Shown in pieces: positions 8,439 to 16,186 of a stretch of 16,945 bases of DNA. This DNA comes from Flavobacteriales bacterium. Its GTDB lineage: Bacteria > Bacteroidota > Bacteroidia > Flavobacteriales_D > Sanyastnellaceae. Below the pieces are notes generated by a model. It saw only the letters and a program-made list of their open reading frames with translations, did not search any database and was not told the origin of the DNA. The stretch is taken from positions 1 to 16,945 of the forward strand of contig JAIYCK010000125.1 in NCBI GenBank assembly GCA_027488055.1, in the 5' to 3' direction. The stretch's first letter is position 1. Each line of letters begins with the position of its first letter. Both the position numbers and the translations under genes were made by a program.

Positions 8439-11255
8439 TTATTTACTCAAATACAAATTGCGTTCTGAATAAACTTGCCTAAAAAATGGATCGCGTAAGT
8501 CCTTGATGAAACGAATGGCCTCACCGGTGCTCTTCATTTCTGGACCAAGTTCCTTTTTTTTTTTTTTGAATTTCTCGTAACTGAAAACGGGTATTTTTAT
8601 CGCATACCCATTGCGCTTTGGAGCGAAATTAAAATCACGTACTTTCTTTTCTCCTAGCATGACTTTGGTCGCATAATTCACATAAGGCTCATCATATGCC
8701 TTGGCAATGAATGGCACAGTTCGGGATGCGCGTGGATTGGCTTCGATAACGTATACGATATCATCCTTGATTGCAAATTGAATATTAATGAGTCCCACGG
8801 TATTGAGAGCCATTGCAATTTTTTTCGAATGTTCTTCAATTTGAGTCATTACAAAATCACCCAAATTATAAGGAGGGAGCACCGCATAACTATCTCCGCT
8901 GTGGATGCCAGCAGGCTCGATATGTTGCATGATGCCGATGGTATACACATCCTCTCCATCACAAATTGAATCGCTTTCTGCCTCGATTGCACCTTCTAGA
9001 AAGTGATCGAGCAATATTTTGTTATCTGGCATGTCATTGAGGATGTCCACTACGTGTTTTTCTAGCTCATCCTTGCTGATGACAATTTTCATTTTTTGTC
9101 CGCCCAACACATAGCTCGGTCTAACCAAAAGAGGGAAGCCCAATTCGTCAGCCAATTCCAATGCTTGTTCGGCGCTTTCCACCACACCAAATTTGGGGAA
9201 GGGTATATTGAGTTCTTGCAATAAGCTTGAGAAACTTCCTCGGTCCTCCGCCAAATCCAGCGATTTGAAATCCGTCCCAATAATTTTTACTCCATATTTC
9301 TCAAGTTTCTCTGCCAATTTAAGAGCCGTTTGTCCTCCTAATTGGACGATCACACCTACTGGTTGCTCATGCTGAATAATATCGTAGATATGCTCCCAGA
9401 AAACAGGTTCGAAATAAAGTTTATCTGCCGTATCAAAATCCGTGGATACTGTCTCCGGATTACAATTGATCATGATGGTTTCATATCCACACTCTTTCGC
9501 AGCAAGCACACCATGCACACAGGAATAGTCAAATTCGATACCTTGGCCTATACGATTTGGACCACTTCCCAACACCACAACTTTTTTCTTATCGCTTCGC
9601 ACACTTTCATTCTCATCTTCGAAGGTGCTGTAATAATAGGGCGTCTTTGCTTCAAATTCTGCAGCACATGTATCTACCAATTTGTATACACGTTGAATAC
9701 CCATTTCTTGTCTCTTGTCGTACACAGCACTTTCCAGGCAATCCAACAAATGAGCAATTTGTCTATCTGCGTATCCCTTTTGTTTGGCCTCCCGCATCAA
9801 TTCATGGGGCAGTGTCTGTATCGTGAACTTATCGATCTTCCGTTCCAACGCGATCATCTCATCAATCTGGCGCAAGAACCACGGATCGATGCGTGTTTTT
9901 TCTTGAATGGTTTTGAAGGGTATTCCTAATTTGATGGCATCGTAGACATGGAACAATCGATTCCAACTTGGATGCTCCAAGGAGTGTAGTAACGTTTTTT
10001 GATCTTTTACTTCGCGCCCATCTGCACCCAAACCATTGCGCTTGATTTCAAGCGATTGACAGGCCTTTTGCAAGGCTTCTTGAAAACTTCTGCCAATGCC
10101 CATAACCTCTCCGACACTTTTCATTTGCAGTCCCAATTCCCTGTTACTGCCCGGAAATTTATCAAAATTCCAACGTGGTATTTTTACAATGACATAATCG
10201 AGCGTGGGTTCGAAAAACGCTGAAGTAGATTTGGTAATTTGATTGCTGAGCTCGTCCAAATGATACCCAATTGCAAGCTTACTGGCGATTTTGGCGATTG
10301 GATAGCCCGTAGCCTTGCTTGCTAGGGCCGAGGAACGTGATACACGAGGGTTGATTTCGATGGCTATGATATCCTCCTGCTCATCCGGACTCACTGCAAA
10401 TTGAACATTGCATCCACCTGCAAAATTACCAATGGCCCGCATCATGCGAATGGCCATATCGCGCATCTTTTGATAAGTCGTATCACTCAATGTCATCGCT
10501 GGCGCCACGGTGATGCTATCTCCCGTATGAATACCGATAGGATCAAAATTCTCAATGGAACAGATGATCACTACGTTGTCATTTGCATCTCTCAACAACT
10601 CCAACTCAAATTCCTTCCAGCCCATCAACGCTTTGTCAATCATGACCTCATGGATGGGTGATAAATGCAGCCCTCTGTCCAGCAGCCCATCAAATTGCGC
10701 TGGATCATGCACGATGGCAGCTCCACTTCCTCCAAGTGTATAAGAAGGACGAATACAAAGCGGGAATCCAAATTCCTGGGCAATCTCTTTCCCCTCAAGG
10801 AACGACTTTGCCGTGCGCTGAGGTGCCATTGGCACACCAATCTCGCCCATGAGCTTACGGAAAGCTTCTCGGTTTTCGGTGATCTCTATGGCTTTCGTGT
10901 CTACTCCTACCATTCGCACACCATACTCTTCCCAGATGCCCATTTCCTCGCATTTAATCGCAAGATTCAACGCAGTTTGACCACCCATGGTGGGCAATAC
11001 CACATCAACTTTGTGTTCATTGAGGATTTGAAGAATACTCTCATGCTCGAGCGGCAACAAGTACACATGATCGGCCACTACCTTATCGGTCATGATGGTA
11101 GCTGGGTTGCTGTTGATGAGTATGACTTTGATGCCTTCTTCTCGCAGCGAACGTGCTGCTTGGCTTCCACTGTAGTCAAACTCACACGCTTGACCTATGA
11201 CGATGGGTCCTGAACCTATGATCAGAACCGATTGAATTGAGTTGTCTTTGGGCAT
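8439..11255 (-). CDS. carB: Carbamoyl-phosphate synthase large subunit, short form without the MGS-like allosteric domain
   Basis: 938 residues. The enzyme makes carbamoyl phosphate from bicarbonate, ammonia (supplied by the CarA glutaminase) and two ATP, feeding pyrimidine and arginine synthesis. The first ATP-grasp half (1-~400) has R129, R169 (CIRPSYTLGGSG), E215 and the ExNPR segment near E300/N302. The oligomerisation region follows, and the second half starts near 556 (VVVLGSGPNRIGQG) with VRPSYVLGG and EANPRASRT. It stops at about the point where E. coli CarB (1073 residues) begins its C-terminal allosteric domain. ATG 11255 gives the classic MPK...LIIGSGPIVIGQ start and has ten A's leading into it. 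The frame stays open upstream to 11459, but that overlaps the divergent hydrolase gene and has no CarB similarity. carA is not in the window. Residues 897-901 are five lysines from a 14-base A tract. Confidence 0.97.
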   Translation of the reverse strand: MPKDNSIQSVLIIGSGPIVIGQACEFDYSGSQAARSLREEGIKVILINSNPATIMTDKVVADHVYLLPLEHESILQILNEHKVDVVLPTMGGQTALNLAIKCEEMGIWEEYGVRMVGVDTKAIEITENREAFRKLMGEIGVPMAPQRTAKSFLEGKEIAQEFGFPLCIRPSYTLGGSGAAIVHDPAQFDGLLDRGLHLSPIHEVMIDKALMGWKEFELELLRDANDNVVIICSIENFDPIGIHTGDSITVAPAMTLSDTTYQKMRDMAIRMMRAIGNFAGGCNVQFAVSPDEQEDIIAIEINPRVSRSSALASKATGYPIAKIASKLAIGYHLDELSNQITKSTSAFFEPTLDYVIVKIPRWNFDKFPGSNRELGLQMKSVGEVMGIGRSFQEALQKACQSLEIKRNGLGADGREVKDQKTLLHSLEHPSWNRLFHVYDAIKLGIPFKTIQEKTRIDPWFLRQIDEMIALERKIDKFTIQTLPHELMREAKQKGYADRQIAHLLDCLESAVYDKRQEMGIQRVYKLVDTCAAEFEAKTPYYYSTFEDENESVRSDKKKVVVLGSGPNRIGQGIEFDYSCVHGVLAAKECGYETIMINCNPETVSTDFDTADKLYFEPVFWEHIYDIIQHEQPVGVIVQLGGQTALKLAEKLEKYGVKIIGTDFKSLDLAEDRGSFSSLLQELNIPFPKFGVVESAEQALELADELGFPLLVRPSYVLGGQKMKIVISKDELEKHVVDILNDMPDNKILLDHFLEGAIEAESDSICDGEDVYTIGIMQHIEPAGIHSGDSYAVLPPYNLGDFVMTQIEEHSKKIAMALNTVGLINIQFAIKDDIVYVIEANPRASRTVPFIAKAYDEPYVNYATKVMLGEKKVRDFNFAPKRNGYAIKIPVFSYEKFKKKKKELGPEMKSTGEAIRFIKDLRDPFFRQVYSERNLYLSK
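8554..8567 (-). repeat. 14-base homopolymer A tract inside the carB coding region
   Basis: Fourteen T's on the plus strand read as A14 in the carB mRNA (AAA x4 then AAG), encoding Lys897-Lys901. The frame after the tract continues correctly as ELGPEMKSTGE, a conserved CarB segment, so the length shown is in register. Confidence 0.9.
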
Positions 11256-11266
11256 TTTTTTTTTAT

Positions 11267-11290
11267 CTGACCAGGAACTTGTCCAGTCAG
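11267..11290 (-). promoter_or_regulatory. Imperfect hairpin in the carB leader
   Basis: In the mRNA sense, CTGACTGG and CTGGTCAG can form an 8-bp stem (five Watson-Crick pairs, two G-U, one G-C) around an 8-base loop. It ends 11 bases before the carB ATG, with an A-rich spacer between them. It could affect translation or bind a regulator. No U-run follows, so it is not an intrinsic terminator. Confidence 0.35.
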
Positions 11291-11321
11291 TTAGTCCAAA
11301 ACGGGCTTTAATAAAACGGTG

Positions 11322-11354
11322 CAAAAGTAATCCTTTCGACCCCATCGAATTCAA
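11322..11354 (-). promoter_or_regulatory. Candidate Bacteroidota promoter of carB
   Basis: On the minus strand TACTTTTG (11329-11322) matches the -7 consensus TAnnTTTG and is followed by CACC, a common continuation in flavobacterial promoters as I recall them. A TTG (11354-11352) lies 22 bases upstream as a possible -33 element. The predicted leader is about 60 bases. The divergent hydrolase gene shows no comparable motif. Confidence 0.6.
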
Positions 11355-11428
11355 CAAAATATAAACGATCTTAGAAAATCGATTCATCCGGCCTTCCCAG
11401 TGGCTTGAATCAATAATTGCATAGACCC

Positions 11429-12256
11429 ATGACCCAGCAATTGTTCCATTATCATTCATTTCAATTGTCCTATATCGAATGGGGACATGGTCATGACGTG
11501 GTGCTTTGTTTCCATGGTTTTGGGCGTGAGGCGAGCGATTTTAAGCCTTTCCAAAGACTATTGGCTCCTCATCAACGACTGATTGCAATCGATTTGATCG
11601 CTCATGGGAATAGTCGATTTTTAGACAACAGAGACCCGACTCAGGCGCTTACTCCGCAGGAATGGGTGAGCCTACTTAATGCATTTCTGGAGGATAAAAA
11701 AATTGATACATTCCACCTTATGGGCTATAGCATTGGCGGAAGGATCGCGCTCTGTACGTGGCAATGGATGCCTGAAAAAGTAAAAAGTGTGTTGTTGCTT
11801 GCTCCCGATGGATTGAAAAAGAATAAACTATATCAGTTTACGAGTGGAACCTCAATCGGCAGAGCCCTCTATCGATATTTTGTGCGGAAACCAGAGCTGC
11901 TCTTTGCAACCGCGGGATTATTGCATAAAGCCCGCATATTACATCCCAAACTTCATCGATTTGTGCATGTGCATCTCGATTCTGAAGCCAAAAGACAACT
12001 CGTTTATGACGCGTGGCTCGCATACCGCTTGTTTTTTCCCAACCTAAAGAAACTGAGCCTAATGCACCAAAAAACTTTCATTCCACTGACACTCATATTT
12101 GGCAAAAATGATTCAATCATACGGCCTCATTTGGCGAAAAAGTTAACGCGCAAATTCAGAACACATGTCAATGTGATGGAAATCAACGCAGGACACCGAC
12201 TGCTGAATGACGATTTGATCGATCTGATAATCGCCACTAATTGCTGGCCCAAATGA
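11429..12256 (+). CDS. Alpha/beta-hydrolase fold protein
   Basis: 275 residues from ATG 11429 (MTQQLFHYH); a TTG four codons upstream is also in frame but less likely. The sequence shows the standard order of an alpha/beta hydrolase. An oxyanion-hole motif H29-G-F-G follows strand 3. The nucleophile elbow is G99-Y-S101-I-G-G. The acid D228 lies in IFGKNDSI and the base H256 in INAGHRLL, giving a complete Ser-Asp-His triad. There is no signal peptide or membrane segment, so it is probably cytoplasmic. The substrate is unknown: esterase, thioesterase, peptidase and MenH-like roles cannot be separated from sequence alone. It diverges from carB and converges with rluD; the 51-base gap between the hydrolase and rluD stop codons shows no clear terminator hairpin. 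Confidence 0.85.
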   Translation: MTQQLFHYHSFQLSYIEWGHGHDVVLCFHGFGREASDFKPFQRLLAPHQRLIAIDLIAHGNSRFLDNRDPTQALTPQEWVSLLNAFLEDKKIDTFHLMGYSIGGRIALCTWQWMPEKVKSVLLLAPDGLKKNKLYQFTSGTSIGRALYRYFVRKPELLFATAGLLHKARILHPKLHRFVHVHLDSEAKRQLVYDAWLAYRLFFPNLKKLSLMHQKTFIPLTLIFGKNDSIIRPHLAKKLTRKFRTHVNVMEINAGHRLLNDDLIDLIIATNCWPK

Positions 12257-12307
12257 GCGATTAGAACCAGACACCCTTACCCATAAGCAGCTTAATAAGA
12301 AACCCCG

Positions 12308-13363
12308 TTATTCCAGAATCTCACCCTTTTCAGATGTTTTTCTATAGTTGCGCCATTTGGTTAAGACAGCTTCGATATCATCTGGAATTGGTTTTTCAAA
12401 ATGCAAACGTTCCCCTGTTACTGGATGATCGAATGAAAGGGACCTTGCGTGCAACGCCTGTCGAGGTAAGATCTTAAAACAATTATCTACAAATTGACGA
12501 TATTTCTGGAATGTAGTGCCCTTGAGAATTTGATCTCCTCCGTACTCCAAGTCTCCAAACAATGTATGCCCGATGTGCTTCATGTGCACCCGAATTTGAT
12601 GAGTCCGTCCCGTCTCAAGCTTGCACTCGACTAAGGTCACATATCCCAATCGCTCTAGGACTTTGTAGTGTGTAACAGCATGCTTTCCTTGACTGCCGTC
12701 GGGGTAAACGGTAAAGACTTTACGATCGCGTAAACTGCGACCTGTGTTGCCTTCAATAGTGCCATCCTCTGATACATCGCCCCATACCAATGCTACATAT
12801 TTGCGGTCTGTGGTCCGATCAAAAAACTGCTTTGACAAATGTGAAAGGGCATAATCATTTTTTGCAATGACCATGATGCCTGTGGTCAATTTATCCAGCC
12901 GATGCACAAGTCCGGGACGATTTACACCATGCTGTTTGTTATCTGGCAACTGCTCAAAGTGATACAGCAAAGCATTGACCAACGTACCCGTATAATTTCC
13001 GTGGCCCGGATGAACGACCATTCCAGCTGCTTTATTTAGTACAATGACGTCCTTGTCCTCGTATAAAATTTCCAAAGGCAAATTTTCTGGCTTGAGTTCA
13101 ATCTCACGCACAGGGTAGGGCAACTCAATCGTGATCACATCGAGAGGCTTCACTTTGTAGCTACTTTTTACAATGACGCCATTTACCTTCACCCAAGAAT
13201 TATCGCAGGCATCCTGTATACGAGAGCGCGAGGTCTTTTCAAGTCGATCGTACAAAAATTTATCGATACGCATCAACCCCTGACCAGGATCCGCCGTTAT
13301 GCGGTGATGTTCGAACAACACATCTTCGCTATCATCTATCAAGTCCTCTTCCAAAGCATCCAT
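12308..13363 (-). CDS. rluD: 23S rRNA pseudouridine synthase, RluD family
   Basis: 351 residues. RluD converts uridines of helix 69 in 23S rRNA to pseudouridine, supporting ribosome assembly. An S4 RNA-binding domain lies at about 31-81 (MRIDKFLYDRLEKTSRS). The catalytic domain carries the family motif HRLDKLTTG with catalytic Asp157, then KYVALVWG and GRTHQIRVH (~252-260). An acidic N-terminal tail of about 20 residues precedes the S4 domain. ATG 13363 lies two bases after the TGA of the upstream gene. A GTG at 13369 is in frame and would overlap that stop as GTGA, giving 353 residues; ATG is preferred but either start implies coupled translation. It is the last gene of the PASTA / exported protein / rluD operon. 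Paralogues with other target sites (RluA, RluC) are possible, but S4 plus length favour RluD. Confidence 0.92.
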   Translation of the reverse strand: MDALEEDLIDDSEDVLFEHHRITADPGQGLMRIDKFLYDRLEKTSRSRIQDACDNSWVKVNGVIVKSSYKVKPLDVITIELPYPVREIELKPENLPLEILYEDKDVIVLNKAAGMVVHPGHGNYTGTLVNALLYHFEQLPDNKQHGVNRPGLVHRLDKLTTGIMVIAKNDYALSHLSKQFFDRTTDRKYVALVWGDVSEDGTIEGNTGRSLRDRKVFTVYPDGSQGKHAVTHYKVLERLGYVTLVECKLETGRTHQIRVHMKHIGHTLFGDLEYGGDQILKGTTFQKYRQFVDNCFKILPRQALHARSLSFDHPVTGERLHFEKPIPDDIEAVLTKWRNYRKTSEKGEILE

Positions 13364-13365
13364 AT

Positions 13366-15222
13366 TCACTTTTTTATAAAATTTGTCTTGGCCAACTGAT
13401 TGTCACCAAAGACCACTATTTGATATACACCAGCGGGTAACTGTGTGCAGTCCATTTCAATTTGAGCACCTTGGACATTTTGCGGTGCTATTACCTCGCG
13501 ACCTGCTATATCATAAATACGCAAGACATATTGCTCATGTTCTTTCGGCAATTGGATTTGAATCCGATCAGCCGCAGGATTGGGGAACACTGACAAACGT
13601 GGCGCTTCTACCTCATTCACCGACGACCAATCTATTTTCCCAGATCGAAAGACAGGACGAATCATAAGGGATCCAGATATGATACTTGATGTCCATTCAT
13701 CACCCGGGAATTTGTAAAACAATCGACCCACATTCTGGTCGGTATTTTTGTCGTTGCCAATACTGTATTCCCCTGCGTTTTGCTGAATCCAACCCACAAA
13801 GAAAGGACCGCTTACAGGCGTTGGTTCATCCAAAGCATAATAGAGAAATCCATTGTGTGAGATAGAATCATAGCTTGGATAATGAAACGTGAAATTCTCT
13901 CCCAATTCAGCTCCTGGGGCGTTGCCGTCGTTGTCCCAAACCCGCAAGAAGAAACTTTGATCAGAAGCATCCTCTTCGAATGGCAGCCAATAAATAAACA
14001 CTCCCAATAAACTATCTTCAATTTGAGCATCAAATTTCATTGCCAATTGGGCGCCGGTATAATCCAATGAGTATGCACGCTCCGCGCTGCCGTCATCATA
14101 CGCGTAATAATTCTTAAAATGCTGCATAAAGCACATCGTATCATTACTCAATTGCGCATCCGTTTGACTGAATTGAGCGCATACCTCGAACGATGCACAT
14201 TCCACATTTCCGTCATCGGCAAACACGAAATCCTCCAATCCAACCACTCTGGTAAATTCGGAATACCCATTGGATGTGGGATTGATATTGGCAACACTCG
14301 TGTGAATGTTTGTACCGTCAAGCGTAGCCGTCCAAGTCGTGGCGATGTTGGCATCGCCTCCGCTATTGCGCTGAGCATAGCTCCATGTATCAGCCATAAA
14401 TGTGGATGGATCAGCTAAAAAATGGGTCCATGGCATCGCAGTATAACCAAAGTTCAGCAAGGTGTTCGATGGATATTGAAAGGCTACTTCATCATAAATG
14501 GCATTGTTTGGATCCAATCCATTGTTGAGAAAAATATAGTCCAAATGCCATTGATCGATTGCTCCAGTGGGCGTACCAAAATTGCGGAAACGGAATTTAA
14601 AGTTTGGAACAAAATATTGTGCTTCATTCACGGCAACAAAAACGGTGTCAAAATAATTCATGATTGCTCCACCATGCGCTGACCAAACTTGTGTCCATAC
14701 ACCATTGTTGAATGGCGTAAAAAATTCGAGCACCAATGAGTCGCTCGCCTCCGCAGCATTGCCCAGACCTCCGTTCTGATAATGAAACAACAAATACACG
14801 TTGTCTTCCGCATCATATGTGCTCAAATCAATCGAAAGAGAAGTCAATGTGTCGCATGGTGCAGGCGCCACAGTTTCTTCATCAAATTCATAAGGGTAAC
14901 CCACATCGTTCAAACCATCCAAGGTGGCCACACCAATGGTAAAAGGTGAAACACCTAAAGTGTTATTGATAAATGCCGATCGATCTTGCCAGCGCAGATC
15001 ATTTTCGGCCGTATTTTCTGATGGCAACGAATGTTTGGAAAAATCATCAAAAAAGGGCAAATCCAAGATCAACTCACTGCCGCGTGCATTTTGATCAAGT
15101 TCCCGATTGTGATGCAATGCAGGATTTGATCGCAATGGTTTTTCTTGCTCTGTCTGGGCGCACGCTGTATGATGACAAATCATTGCCATCCATACAAAGC
15201 CAATCAACACATATTTTTTCAT
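13366..15222 (-). CDS. T9SS type A sorting domain protein, middle gene of the PASTA-rluD operon
   Basis: 618 residues. Residues 1-22 are a signal peptide (hydrophobic core, cleavage likely at ACA/QTEQ). Residues ~50-110 contain LPFFDDFS, a Trp-rich step and FINNTLGVSPFTIGVATLDG, a block I recall from many Bacteroidota exported proteins. The middle is Asn/Asp- and aromatic-rich, with YYAYDDGSAERAYSL at about 372-386, and looks like beta-sandwich sequence. Residues ~540-618 form the T9SS tail (SVFPNPAADRIQIQL ... GVYQIVVFGDN). No enzyme motif is visible. It starts one base after the PASTA gene's stop and its own stop abuts rluD, so the three genes are almost certainly co-transcribed. Function unknown; export to the surface or medium through T9SS is well supported. 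Confidence 0.9.
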   Translation of the reverse strand: MKKYVLIGFVWMAMICHHTACAQTEQEKPLRSNPALHHNRELDQNARGSELILDLPFFDDFSKHSLPSENTAENDLRWQDRSAFINNTLGVSPFTIGVATLDGLNDVGYPYEFDEETVAPAPCDTLTSLSIDLSTYDAEDNVYLLFHYQNGGLGNAAEASDSLVLEFFTPFNNGVWTQVWSAHGGAIMNYFDTVFVAVNEAQYFVPNFKFRFRNFGTPTGAIDQWHLDYIFLNNGLDPNNAIYDEVAFQYPSNTLLNFGYTAMPWTHFLADPSTFMADTWSYAQRNSGGDANIATTWTATLDGTNIHTSVANINPTSNGYSEFTRVVGLEDFVFADDGNVECASFEVCAQFSQTDAQLSNDTMCFMQHFKNYYAYDDGSAERAYSLDYTGAQLAMKFDAQIEDSLLGVFIYWLPFEEDASDQSFFLRVWDNDGNAPGAELGENFTFHYPSYDSISHNGFLYYALDEPTPVSGPFFVGWIQQNAGEYSIGNDKNTDQNVGRLFYKFPGDEWTSSIISGSLMIRPVFRSGKIDWSSVNEVEAPRLSVFPNPAADRIQIQLPKEHEQYVLRIYDIAGREVIAPQNVQGAQIEMDCTQLPAGVYQIVVFGDNQLAKTNFIKK

Positions 15223-15223
15223 C

Positions 15224-16027
15224 TTAAAAATTATCAGTGGAATCTATAGGACAAGGTTCGTTGTAGAGCCATAGATCGACAATGCGCCCCGGTGATGTCC
15301 CAGGACTAAGTGGATCAAATGGCGGATCCTGACGGCAAACGCGGAAAATCATTGAATCTTGTGCCGTTGGCAATGAAATTCCTGGCTCGAAACGGCAATT
15401 ACATACTAAACCGAGTGTATCCAATACTATTTCAGCCTCACGGCATGTCTTTCCATTGAGATTAGGCACCGCGACCTTTCCGCTGGCGGCTCGGCCAATT
15501 ACCAATTGTACCCTGTCGCCTCTTGGCACGTAGGAATCTGGACCTACTCGTTTTCCGCCATATACCAATCGAATAATACTGCCCACAAATACATTGTTGT
15601 TCTCATACAGCGTGTCAAATTCAATACCCTTATTGCGTAGTTTGATGAATGCAACAGCCGCAAAATCTCCTTCTTTCACACCCAATTTTTCCATGGGCCG
15701 GGTGGTACGATAGACCGTCAAAAATACCTGCCGCCCTTCCTTAACTTGACTTTCTGGCGCAGGACTTTGCTCAATCACGGTGCCAGCCTTCGCTTTCTTA
15801 TCATAAATGCTATCAATGACCAAAACTTGCAAATCGCGCTCTTCCAAAGCCGCGACGGCCTCAGCCAAGGTCATGTCCTGCAAATCGGGCACACTCACAT
15901 ATTGCCCATGGTCTGTATACCACATCAAGCCAAACCATGTCAATGTGATCAACGCCAAGTATATCAATGCGATGCGCAGCATCGACTTCCTGAATTGGGG
16001 TGTTTTGATGAATTGTAAGAACGACAT
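15224..16027 (-). CDS. Membrane-anchored PASTA-domain protein without a kinase domain
   Basis: 267 residues from ATG 16027; a TTG nine codons upstream is in frame but unlikely. Residues 1-16 are short and basic, and 17-36 form one transmembrane helix (ALIYLALITLTWFGLMW), placing the rest in the periplasm. Three PASTA-type repeats follow. The first (about 43-107) is canonical (VPDLQDMTLAEAVAALEERDLQV ... IEQSPAPESQVKEG, shown as segments). The second (about 108-178) is diverged. The third (about 185-255) has VPNLNGKTCREAEIVLDTLGL and four cysteines. PASTA domains bind peptidoglycan or muropeptides in kinases and PBPs; here there is neither kinase nor transpeptidase. It is the first gene of an operon with the exported protein and rluD. 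A role in cell-wall sensing or anchoring is inference. Confidence 0.9.
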   Translation of the reverse strand: MSFLQFIKTPQFRKSMLRIALIYLALITLTWFGLMWYTDHGQYVSVPDLQDMTLAEAVAALEERDLQVLVIDSIYDKKAKAGTVIEQSPAPESQVKEGRQVFLTVYRTTRPMEKLGVKEGDFAAVAFIKLRNKGIEFDTLYENNNVFVGSIIRLVYGGKRVGPDSYVPRGDRVQLVIGRAASGKVAVPNLNGKTCREAEIVLDTLGLVCNCRFEPGISLPTAQDSMIFRVCRQDPPFDPLSPGTSPGRIVDLWLYNEPCPIDSTDNF

Positions 16028-16051
16028 AATTTGAGAACCCTGATTTAACAA

Positions 16052-16059
16052 CAAACATA
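16052..16059 (-). promoter_or_regulatory. Possible -7 element for the PASTA-rluD operon
   Basis: TATGTTTG on the minus strand (16059-16052) fits TAnnTTTG and lies 24 bases before the ATG at 16027. No TTG is found at a suitable distance upstream, so support is only the -7 match and its position. Confidence 0.35.
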
Positions 16060-16137
16060 CATATTCCCTTGGCTTTGTCCCTCTCTAACTCGATGCTTTG
16101 TGAACACTGCCACGTATACATCCCTTGCGCTTGTCAT

Positions 16138-16149
16138 TTTTTCGAAAAA
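16138..16149. promoter_or_regulatory. 12-bp perfect palindrome TTTTTCGAAAAA
   Basis: This symmetric sequence lies in the divergent gap between the PASTA operon and the propeller-protein gene, 37 bases upstream of ATG 16187. It could be a small operator, but AT-rich palindromes of this length are common. No other promoter element for the rightward gene is convincing; CATATTTG at 16168 is too close to the start codon. Confidence 0.2.
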
Positions 16150-16186
16150 TCAACTCTGAAACGTATCATATTTGAAAAAAATTGCC

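Noticed and set aside
8554..8567. Frameshift in carB at the A14 tract
   Set aside because: The frame after the tract reads into conserved CarB sequence and ends at a natural C-terminus, so no frameshift is present in this sequence.
9342..9929. 195-codon open frame on the plus strand inside carB
   Set aside because: It is antisense to strongly conserved carB sequence, has biased composition and no recognisable domain or start signals.
10665..11213. 182-codon open frame on the plus strand inside carB
   Set aside because: Also antisense to conserved carB; the protein has no family features and is explained as a shadow frame.
11256..11459. In-frame extension of carB by 68 codons to an ATG at 11459
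   Set aside because: It overlaps the start of the divergent hydrolase gene, contains the candidate carB promoter and has no CarB similarity; the classic N-terminus starts at 11255.
12257..12307. Terminator between the hydrolase and rluD
   Set aside because: Only TAAGC-A-GCTTA is present; a one-base loop cannot fold and no T-run follows.
16028..16054. PASTA gene starting at TTG 16054
   Set aside because: The extension adds nine residues that fit no membrane-anchor pattern and overlaps the candidate -7 element; ATG 16027 gives a normal short basic N-terminus.
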